From Bacillota bacterium (GTDB lineage Bacteria; Bacillota; Clostridia; Lachnospirales; Lachnospiraceae), in contig JAEZXP010000126.1 in assembly GCA_023419655.1 (NCBI GenBank), positions 1 through 5,356 on the forward strand: a DNA stretch of 5,356 bases. Direction: 5' to 3'. Below the pieces are notes generated by a model. It worked only from the letters and a program-made list of their open reading frames with translations, had not been told where the DNA came from and did no database searches. This document shows positions 1-4,481 of this stretch, piece after piece; position 1 is the stretch's first letter; every line of letters begins with the position of its first letter. Made by a program: the position numbers and the translations under genes.

Positions 1-797
1 AGCTATATCTGAAGAGACTGATAGTAGGCGGTCTGGAGCGGGTGTATGAAATCGGCAGGGTATTTCGCAATGAGGGGTTGTCCGTAAGGCATAATCCTGA
101 ATTCACATTACTTGAGCTGTATCAGGCCTATACAGATTACTACGGTATGATGGATTTGGTAGAAGATTTATTCCGCAATGTGGCAAATAAGGTGCTTGGC
201 ACAACGAAGATAACCTACGACGGTGAGGAAATTGATTTATCAAAGCCTTTTGAACGGCTCACAATGGTTGATGCGGTTAAAAAGTATGCAGGTGTTGACT
301 TTACGCAGATAAAGGACGAAGCAGCGGCGAAGGCTCTGGCAAAGGAGCATAAGATAGAATTTGAGAACAGGCATAAAAGAGGCGATATTATCAATCTGTT
401 CTTCGAGGAATATGTAGAGGAGCATCTGGTGCAGCCTACCTTCATTATGGACCATCCGGTGGAGATATCACCGCTGGCAAGCAGAAAGCCTGAGGACCCG
501 GACTATACAGAGCGTTTTGAACTGTTTATAACAAGGCGTGAGATGGCGAATGCATTCTCCGAACTGAATGACCCTCTGGACCAAAGAGGAAGATTCGAGG
601 CCCAGGAAGCACTTAGGGCAGCAGGAGACGAAGAAGCCAATGAAACAGATGAGGACTTCCTTACGGCCTTAGAGTATGGCATGCCGCCTACAGGAGGAAT
701 CGGTATCGGCATCGACCGTTTTATAATGCTTCTTACGGATTCTTCAGCGATAAGGGATGTATTGCTATTCCCAACGATGAAGACGCTGGAGAAGTAA
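1..797 (+). CDS. lysS: Lysyl-tRNA synthetase, class II, C-terminal 264 residues (5' end cut by window)
   Basis: LysS charges tRNA-Lys with lysine in the cytoplasm, using ATP through a lysyl-adenylate. The frame is open from base 3 to the TAA at 795-797. The first visible codons read LYLKRLIVGGLERVYEIGRV, so the GTG at 42 is internal and not a start. Class II motif 2 is present (FRNEG at 63-77, then SVRHNPEFTLLELY), with the ATP-contacting Arg and Glu. Lysine-pocket segments follow (HPVEISPLA near 454-480; FELFI and AFSELND near 519-575). Motif 3 is GIGIGIDR at about 696-719, with its invariant Arg, and the gene ends DVLLFPTMKTLEK. Bacterial LysRS is about 500 residues, so roughly half is present: most of the catalytic domain but not motif 1 or the N-terminal OB-fold anticodon-binding domain. 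No C-terminal extension is seen. No partner gene is visible upstream. Family identity is near certain. Confidence 0.97.
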   Translation, partial: LYLKRLIVGGLERVYEIGRVFRNEGLSVRHNPEFTLLELYQAYTDYYGMMDLVEDLFRNVANKVLGTTKITYDGEEIDLSKPFERLTMVDAVKKYAGVDFTQIKDEAAAKALAKEHKIEFENRHKRGDIINLFFEEYVEEHLVQPTFIMDHPVEISPLASRKPEDPDYTERFELFITRREMANAFSELNDPLDQRGRFEAQEALRAAGDEEANETDEDFLTALEYGMPPTGGIGIGIDRFIMLLTDSSAIRDVLLFPTMKTLEK

Positions 798-844
798 AAT
801 CAAAATTCATAGAGTATAGCAGTATTACAATTCAAATAATAGAA

Positions 845-880
845 AAGGGGTTGATAAACAGTATTGTTTATCAACCCCTT
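845..880. terminator. Perfect 16-bp hairpin, probable bidirectional terminator
   Basis: Bases 845-860 (aaggggttgataaaca) and 865-880 are exact reverse complements around a 4-base loop (gtat). On the + strand the stem is followed only by cattacaattcctt, a poor U-tract. Read on the minus strand it is followed by ttctattattt, which is more T-rich. It probably ends lysS transcripts and may also have ended a minus-strand gene at 893-1000. The stem is certain; its direction of action is inferred. Confidence 0.75.
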
Positions 881-892
881 CATTACAATTCC

Positions 893-1000
893 TTAAAGAT
901 TGGAAGAAAAGTGTTCCATGGCCTGCTTTAAATGTTCTGTAAATTCCGGCTTAATTAAAGAATAATATTTAGGAGTGGTGTCCTTTAAATAAATATGTCT
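893..1000 (-). pseudogene. Possible 3' remnant of a minus-strand gene (last 35 codons)
   Basis: Read on the minus strand, bases 1000 down to 896 encode 35 residues without a stop, followed by TAA at 895-893. The segment includes KYYSLIKPEFTEHLKQAMEH and ends FSSNL. It looks like the amphipathic helical C-terminus of a real protein, and its stop lies 12 bases before the hairpin at 880-845, whose better T-tract is on this strand. Directly upstream in frame are two stops (TGA at 1003-1001, TAA at 1006-1004), and no ribosome binding site is visible. An ATG in another frame at 1006-1004 gives MKTYLFK, which a one-base shift near 985 would join to the main frame. No family is recognised. A 35-codon open stretch is not improbable by chance, so confidence is low. 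Confidence 0.3.
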
Positions 1001-1025
1001 TCATTATGATATAACAAAAGGTGCA

Positions 1026-1054
1026 TTTACTTTGAGGTGGTTTTAATATATACT
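1026..1054 (+). promoter_or_regulatory. Sigma-A-like promoter for the HD/NimA-like unit
   Basis: A -35-like TTTACT (1026-1031) is separated by 17 bases from a -10-like TATACT (1049-1054, five of six consensus bases). Transcription would begin near 1061, about 40 bases before the ATG at 1103. It lies just past the possible minus-strand remnant and fits the first gene of the unit. This is prediction from consensus only; the -35 matches at four of six positions. Confidence 0.4.
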
Positions 1055-1102
1055 CTAGCTTGCAAAAGGTCAAGGAATCAAACATGGCAAAGGAGAAATA
1101 AG

Positions 1103-1606
1103 ATGAATATACAACCATTAATAATGATGATGTATAATTATTATTTCGGTGATTCGCATCAAATTCAACATTTCATAAAAGTGCATAGCTTTGCACGGCA
1201 GATTGGTATAATGGAGAATCTGGATGAAATCACGCAGGAGATATTAGAAATATCAGCAATTGTTCACGATATAGGAATTAAGAATTCAATGGAGAAATAT
1301 GGTTCAGGGGATGGGAAATACCAGGAGTTAGAAGGGCCGCCGGAAGCCATGAAAATGCTGACAAAATTAAAGTATCCTCAAAATATAATTGACAGAGTGT
1401 GCTATTTGGTAGGTCATCATCACACCTATAATGAAATTGAAGGCATGGATTATCAAATACTTGTAGAAGCCGATTTTCTTGTGAATATGCACGAGGGTAA
1501 TATGGATGCAGGTTCTATAAAATCCGTTATTCGTAAAATTTTTAAGACAAGTACAGGCATACAAATATGCAAGCGGATGTTTAAGGTTGAAGAACCCCCG
1601 CAATAA
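1103..1606 (+). CDS. HD-domain phosphohydrolase family protein (167 aa)
   Basis: This is a small soluble single-domain HD protein. HD proteins use His and Asp residues to bind metal and usually hydrolyse phosphoester bonds, often in nucleotides. Visible elements are H23 and H28 in the first helix (HFIKVHSFA), the defining pair H55-D56 (AIVHDIG), a triple His at 105-107 (LVGHHHTY) and D124 (EADFL). The conserved-looking segment KYGSGDGKYQELEGPPEA (residues 65-82) lies between the HD pair and the HHH motif, and YQILVEADFLVN runs into the last acidic position. The ATG at 1103 is chosen because AAGGAG at 1090-1095 lies 7 bases upstream; a GTG at 1037 would add 22 unconvincing residues spanning that site. 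The NimA-like gene follows after 31 bases with no terminator between, suggesting co-transcription. The substrate cannot be told from sequence; no RelA synthetase, GGDEF or HD-GYP signature is present. Family call is firm, function open. Confidence 0.9.
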   Translation: MNIQPLIMMMYNYYFGDSHQIQHFIKVHSFARQIGIMENLDEITQEILEISAIVHDIGIKNSMEKYGSGDGKYQELEGPPEAMKMLTKLKYPQNIIDRVCYLVGHHHTYNEIEGMDYQILVEADFLVNMHEGNMDAGSIKSVIRKIFKTSTGIQICKRMFKVEEPPQ

Positions 1607-1637
1607 ATTGAATCAATGTCTATGAAGGAGGAGTATT

Positions 1638-2117
1638 ATGTACCGGAATATGAGAAGAAGTGACAGGCAGATTTCCAGGGAAGAAGCGATGGAAATCTTA
1701 CGAAACGGAGAATATGGCTTTCTGGCAACAGTCGGCGGGGATAATCAGCCTTATGCCGTGCCTTTGTCTTATATAGTAATTGAAAATGAAATCTTTTTCC
1801 ATTGTGCTTTATCAGGTCAGAAGCTGGACAATATAGCCCATGAGGAAAAGGTCTGCTTTAGTGTCGCAGGAGAGACCCAGCCCGTATATGATAATAATTT
1901 TACGACGTATTTTGAAAGCGCTGTTGTATTTGGAAAAGCCCGTATTATCGAAGATTTGGATATGAAAAAAGAGGTGCTTTTAAAGCTGGCCGAAAAATAC
2001 CTTCCCGAATATATGAATATGGCAGATAAAGCAATTGACGGTTCTATGACAAAGACAGCCGTCTGCGCCGTAACAATAGACCATATTACGGGAAAGGCAA
2101 AAAAGAAAAAGATTTAG
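1638..2117 (+). CDS. NimA-like pyridoxamine 5'-phosphate oxidase-fold flavoprotein (159 aa)
   Basis: This is a split-barrel, FMN-binding-type protein of the Nim (5-nitroimidazole reductase-like) branch of the pyridoxamine 5'-phosphate oxidase superfamily. The order of motifs is typical: MRRSDRQIS (residues 5-13), a helix, YGFLATVGGDNQPYAVPLSY (26-45), the FFHCALSGQKLDNI segment with H55 (53-66), VCFSVAG (72-78), the FTTYFESAVVFGKARII strand region (88-104) and a Lys-rich tail. The length matches the family's usual 150-170 residues. The ATG at 1638 has an excellent AAGGAGG at 1625-1631, 6 bases upstream; an in-frame ATG at codon 5 would be too far from it. It is probably the second gene of a unit with the HD protein and is followed by a strong terminator. 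Most clostridial chromosomal members have no proven substrate, so nitroimidazole reduction should not be assumed. Confidence 0.9.
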   Translation: MYRNMRRSDRQISREEAMEILRNGEYGFLATVGGDNQPYAVPLSYIVIENEIFFHCALSGQKLDNIAHEEKVCFSVAGETQPVYDNNFTTYFESAVVFGKARIIEDLDMKKEVLLKLAEKYLPEYMNMADKAIDGSMTKTAVCAVTIDHITGKAKKKKI

Positions 2118-2134
2118 AGATGATATAGGATAGC

Positions 2135-2173
2135 AAAGGAATCGGAAAGGAAAACCTTTCTGGTTCCTTTTTT
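2135..2173 (+). terminator. Rho-independent terminator after the NimA-like gene
   Basis: Bases 2135-2150 (aaaggaatcggaaagg) pair with 2155-2170 (cctttctggttccttt) around an aaaa loop. The 16-pair stem includes two G-U pairs and is followed by a run of six T (2168-2173). It lies 17 bases after the stop codon and separates the HD/NimA-like unit from the flagellar-type pair. Confidence 0.93.
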
Positions 2174-2190
2174 ATATTAAAGAAAGGGGT

Positions 2191-2217
2191 TCATTTATAG
2201 TTCAAAAGTACCGATAT
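2191..2217 (+). promoter_or_regulatory. Candidate sigma-28 (SigD)-type promoter
   Basis: The -10 region accgatat (2210-2217) matches the sigma-28 consensus GCCGATAT at seven of eight positions. A -35 placed 15 bases upstream would be tcat at 2191-2194, a poor match to TAAA, so the promoter is only half convincing. It lies about 80 bases before the ATG at 2298, just past the preceding terminator. Support comes from context: the two genes downstream encode flagellum-type proteins, and FlxA in E. coli is known to be sigma-28 controlled. No better sigma-A pair was seen in 2174-2297. Confidence 0.45.
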
Positions 2218-2297
2218 AAGAAATGAGAGATGTATAGTAGGATTCTCGTTTTAAAATACATGGATGTAGCGAAGTTGGAAAGGAGACCAATATTATA

Positions 2298-3005
2298 ATG
2301 AATATCAGCAGTACAAGCGGAGTGATTAATATTCAAGCGGGACAGATGCTTATGTCACGGGCAAAAGATTCGATAAGCGAAAATATTCAGAGCCTGATTT
2401 CGAATGCGGAGAAGCAGCTTCAGGAGCTTTCCTCCAACAAAGAGATGACCGCTGAGGAGAAAATGAATAAAAGGCAGGAGATTCAGCAGCAAATCAGTGA
2501 TTTGAATAAGCAGCTCAGACAGCATCAACTTGAACAGAGAAAAGAACAGCAGAAGGAACGAGCCGCCGCGATGGATGATATGCTTGGAGGAAATAGAAAA
2601 AAGAATGAATCAAAATCAGAAGATAAAAAAACAGGACTGTCACAGGCAAGTATGGAAGCAATGATTTCAGCGGATGCCTCCATGAAACAGGCACGGGTAT
2701 ACGGCAATACGGCAACCGCAATGGAAGGAAGAGCGGACGTGCTGGGTGAAGAAATCAGGCAGGATGCCGGAAGAGGGGTTCGTGTAGAGAAAAAACAGGA
2801 AGAACAGGCATCGCTGACGCAAAAGGCACAGGCAGCAACCTCTTCCCAACTTTCCAATCTGGCAGATGCATATGAGATAATGGAGGAAGCGGCAGAGGAA
2901 GACCGTAAAGATGCGGGAACATCGGCAGGCAGCGTGAAATCTGAAGAACAGGAAGCATCAAAAGAGCAAACGTTACGATATATACCAATCGATATCAGGT
3001 TGTAG
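2298..3005 (+). CDS. FlxA-like coiled-coil protein (235 aa)
   Basis: This is a highly charged, Gln-, Glu-, Lys- and Ala-rich protein with no cysteine, signal peptide or membrane segment. After a short polar N-terminus (MNISSTSGVINIQAGQ), a long predicted coiled coil covers about residues 25-95, with the family-like patch LQELSSNKEMTAEEKMNKRQ (41-60) followed by EIQQQISDLNKQLRQ. A linker (96-114) leads to a second helical region (115-200) containing MISADASMKQARVYGNTATA (122-141) and MEGRADVLGEEIRQDAGRG (142-160). The first half resembles the FlxA-like family, a coiled-coil group of unknown biochemical role linked to the flagellar regulon. The ATG at 2298 has AAAGGAG at 2279-2285, a rather long 12-base spacing. 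The next gene starts 12 bases after the TAG, so the two are surely co-transcribed. A sigma-28-like -10 upstream fits flagellar control. A scaffolding or secreted role is possible but unproven. Confidence 0.78.
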   Translation: MNISSTSGVINIQAGQMLMSRAKDSISENIQSLISNAEKQLQELSSNKEMTAEEKMNKRQEIQQQISDLNKQLRQHQLEQRKEQQKERAAAMDDMLGGNRKKNESKSEDKKTGLSQASMEAMISADASMKQARVYGNTATAMEGRADVLGEEIRQDAGRGVRVEKKQEEQASLTQKAQAATSSQLSNLADAYEIMEEAAEEDRKDAGTSAGSVKSEEQEASKEQTLRYIPIDIRL

Positions 3006-3017
3006 AAGGAGGTAAAT

Positions 3018-3749
3018 ATGGCACAAATTAATGGATTTAATACGAATATGGATTATTCATCACTATTGCCGGGGCTTTCTTCTTCCGCACCGGCCAATAC
3101 ATTCAGTATTTCTGATTATGCAGCTATCAAAAACGGCAGCTATAAAAAAGCTTTAAAATCATATTATGCGCAGCAGGATGAAGAGAAAATAGTGCAATCA
3201 GGTGATACGCCAAAGAAGCAGGAACAGGTGAAATCTGCTGCAGCTTCTCTGGAGAGGTCCGCGAATGCCTTAAATAATGAAGCGCTATGGGAGAAAAAGA
3301 CAATCAAGAAAAAGGATGAGGTAACAGGAAAAGAAGTAGAAGTCCAGGACTATGATTGGGATGCTATCATAAAAGCGGTAAAGTCATTTGTTGAAGATTA
3401 TAATAATGTAATTGATGAAGCAGGAGAATCGGATACGAAAAATGTACTTCGCCATACGATGTGGATGACCGGTATGACAGAAAAGACAGGAAGCCTTCTA
3501 TCAAAGGTTGGCCTTGATATCGGCAAGGGCAATAAGCTTAATTTAGATGAAAAGGATTTAAAGGAAGCGGATATCAGCGCCCTAAAAACCATCTTTACAG
3601 GCTATATTTCATTTGCCAGTAAGATTTCACAAAAGGCCATCAGCATCGGAAATGCAGCGGACAAGGCGGGGGGAACCTATACGAAGAAGGGTACATATTC
3701 CAGCACATTATCATCCAAGATATCCGGTAAGGTAGATGAAGAAGCATAA
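3018..3749 (+). CDS. Small protein resembling the FliD (flagellar cap) C-terminal region (243 aa)
   Basis: The protein has no signal peptide or membrane helix. Its N-terminus is polar and Ser/Asn-rich (residues 1-30), followed by FSISDYAAIKNGSYKKALKS (29-48), a segment of a kind I associate from memory with proteins in clostridial flagellar loci. Residues 70-88 are helical, and 90-112 are Lys-rich. The second half resembles FliD's C-terminal domain: AIIKAVKSFVEDYNNVIDEA (116-135), an alpha-helical stretch in place of FliD's usual LRSL region, then GLDIGKGNKLNLDEKDLKEA (165-184) and ALKTIFTGYISFASKIS (188-204), matching FliD's pattern of a Gly-rich turn, LDEDKLKEAL and VKxLFTG. True FliD is usually 450 residues or more, so this is not a complete cap protein. 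AAGGAGG at 3006-3012, 5 bases before the ATG, supports the start. It may be a flagellar-export substrate or filament-associated factor; that is inference. Confidence 0.75.
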   Translation: MAQINGFNTNMDYSSLLPGLSSSAPANTFSISDYAAIKNGSYKKALKSYYAQQDEEKIVQSGDTPKKQEQVKSAAASLERSANALNNEALWEKKTIKKKDEVTGKEVEVQDYDWDAIIKAVKSFVEDYNNVIDEAGESDTKNVLRHTMWMTGMTEKTGSLLSKVGLDIGKGNKLNLDEKDLKEADISALKTIFTGYISFASKISQKAISIGNAADKAGGTYTKKGTYSSTLSSKISGKVDEEA

Positions 3750-3786
3750 GTATACTTAGAATTTATAGGAGCTTTCTATAGAGAAT

Positions 3787-3861
3787 AAAGAGGCTGTTCA
3801 AAATTATATCAGGGATACAGGCATCATGTACCTCTATATATTTTGTAAGAGCCTCTTTTTT
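3787..3861 (+). terminator. Long imperfect terminator hairpin after the flagellar-type pair
   Basis: Bases 3787-3795 (aaagaggct) are the exact reverse complement of 3850-3858, and a run of six T follows (3856-3861). The arms extend inward imperfectly: caaaattatat (3799-3809) against atatattttg (3836-3845), with one bulge, and a small inner pairing of agg/tac with gta/cct near 3811-3833. The structure is longer than a typical terminator and its roughly 20-base arms resemble terminal inverted repeats, but the T-run and its position 37 bases after a stop codon favour termination. Confidence 0.8.
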
Positions 3862-3901
3862 GCTGAACAAGACTATCAGTAAATATGTTCATATATTATT
3901 A

Positions 3902-3967
3902 TTGACACTTGACAAAATAACCAAAAAATAAAATGTACTACAAAACATGGGATAGTTATGATATACT
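3902..3967 (+). promoter_or_regulatory. Promoter region for the membrane-protein pair (element assignment uncertain)
   Basis: Two perfect -35 hexamers, TTGACA at 3902-3907 and 3909-3914, lie 1 base apart. The nearest -10-like element, TAAAAT at 3929-3934, is 14 bases from the second and 21 from the first, both off the ideal 17. Stronger -10-like sequences TATGAT (3957-3962) and TATACT (3962-3967) lack a good -35 at proper distance. A promoter here is needed because the previous unit is terminated at 3861, but which elements are used is unclear. Confidence 0.35.
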
Positions 3968-4033
3968 GTATGCAAATAAGTGATACTTTCCGTATACATT
4001 TACCAAATGCTGTGAAAACTTAAAATAGCAAAT

Positions 4034-4048
4034 CCTGTATTATACAGG
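4034..4048. promoter_or_regulatory. Perfect palindrome just upstream of a ribosome binding site
   Basis: CCTGTA (4034-4039), TTA, TACAGG (4043-4048) form an exact inverted repeat, ending 4 bases before the GGAGG at 4053-4057. It could be a dimeric repressor operator or an mRNA hairpin next to the ribosome binding site. There is no T-run after it, so it is not a terminator. Its spacing (CTGT-N5-ACAG) does not fit the E. coli LexA operator (CTGT-N8-ACAG). Confidence 0.4.
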
Positions 4049-4062
4049 GGTTGGAGGCAATA

Positions 4063-4464
4063 ATGTTAAATTTTAAAAAAATCAGGTTGATGACAAAACT
4101 TGCTGTCTATGAGAAGAAGGACGGCAAAGAGGACATCTATCTGAGTAAATATTATAAAACCGATTATGTTCGATTTCAGGTTCTGAAATCAATTATCAGT
4201 GCAACCATAGGCTATGTACTGATTATTGGCTTAATCGTATTTTACAGGATGGAATATCTGATAAAAAATGCTGTGGTACTTGATTATAAATTAATAGGAA
4301 CCTATATATTGGGATTTTATCTGATGACGATTGCGATATACGGTCTGGGAGCTTTCGCAGGTTATTCTATGAAATACAATGCTTCCAGAAAAAAACTTTC
4401 CAGATATTTTAAGTTATTAAAAAGGCTGGAAAAAGTATATCATGAATCTGGCCATGAGTCTTAA
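4063..4464 (+). CDS. Small membrane protein of unknown function, two helices (133 aa)
   Basis: I do not recognise a named family. A basic, presumably cytoplasmic N-terminus (residues 1-42; includes KKIRLMTKLAVYEKKDGKED and then YLSKYYKTDYVRFQ) precedes two hydrophobic helices at about 43-61 (IISATIGYVLIIGLIVFY) and 78-101 (IGTYILGFYLMTIAIYGLGA and onward). A strongly basic tail, 103-128, is likely helical and coiled-coil forming (RKKLSRYFKLLKRLEKVYHE). By the positive-inside rule both ends face the cytoplasm with a short external loop (62-77). The ATG at 4063 is chosen because GGAGG at 4053-4057 lies 5 bases upstream; the TTG at 4051 is part of that site. The next gene begins 17 bases after the TAA, so the two probably act together, perhaps as one membrane complex. 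No catalytic motif is visible. Confidence 0.85.
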   Translation: MLNFKKIRLMTKLAVYEKKDGKEDIYLSKYYKTDYVRFQVLKSIISATIGYVLIIGLIVFYRMEYLIKNAVVLDYKLIGTYILGFYLMTIAIYGLGAFAGYSMKYNASRKKLSRYFKLLKRLEKVYHESGHES

Positions 4465-4481
4465 GTTTGGAGGATTACAAG

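Larger units (their letters stand above)
798..1102. other. 305-nt spacer between lysS and the HD-domain gene
   Basis: This spacer contains a bidirectional hairpin (845-880), a possible minus-strand gene remnant (893-1000), a sigma-A-like promoter (1026-1054) and the ribosome binding site of the next gene (AAGGAG, 1090-1095). A 10-bp direct repeat, attacaattc, sits at 824-833 and 882-891 on either side of the hairpin. No tRNA or known riboswitch fold was recognised. Confidence 0.7.
3750..4062 (+). other. 313-nt spacer before the membrane-protein pair
   Basis: This spacer holds the long terminator hairpin of the flagellar-type pair (3787-3861), a tandem TTGACA region (3902-3914), scattered TGTAT motifs, a perfect palindrome (4034-4048) and a ribosome binding site (GGAGG, 4053-4057). 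No further open frame with a ribosome binding site was seen on either strand. Confidence 0.7.

Noticed and set aside
215..712. Minus-strand open frames opposite lysS
   Set aside because: They overlap a certain housekeeping gene and have no independent support.
42..797. GTG at 42 as the start of a 251-residue protein
   Set aside because: The frame is open upstream to the window edge and encodes conserved LysRS sequence (LYLKRLIVGGLER), so the gene continues beyond the window.
1037..1102. GTG at 1037 as the start of the HD-domain protein
   Set aside because: The added 22 residues (VLIYTLACKRSRNQTW...) include the predicted -10 and the AAGGAG site; the ATG at 1103 has ideal spacing.
1367..1603. 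Minus-strand frame opposite the HD-domain gene
   Set aside because: It is antisense to a well-supported gene, with low-complexity translation and no ribosome binding site.
2515..2988. Several minus-strand open frames opposite the FlxA-like gene
   Set aside because: They are shadows of a Glu/Lys/Gln-rich gene, giving Ser/Leu/Phe-rich translations with no ribosome binding site or family features.
3902..3920. Spo0A box in TTGACAAAA
   Set aside because: It resembles TGNCGAA but lacks the central G, and no other support for Spo0A control is visible.
4034..4048. LexA-type SOS box
   Set aside because: The E. coli form needs CTGT-N8-ACAG and the Gram-positive form GAAC-N4-GTTC; neither is met here.
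4051..4062. TTG at 4051 as the start of the small membrane protein
   Set aside because: The TTGGAGG is the ribosome binding site for the ATG at 4063.
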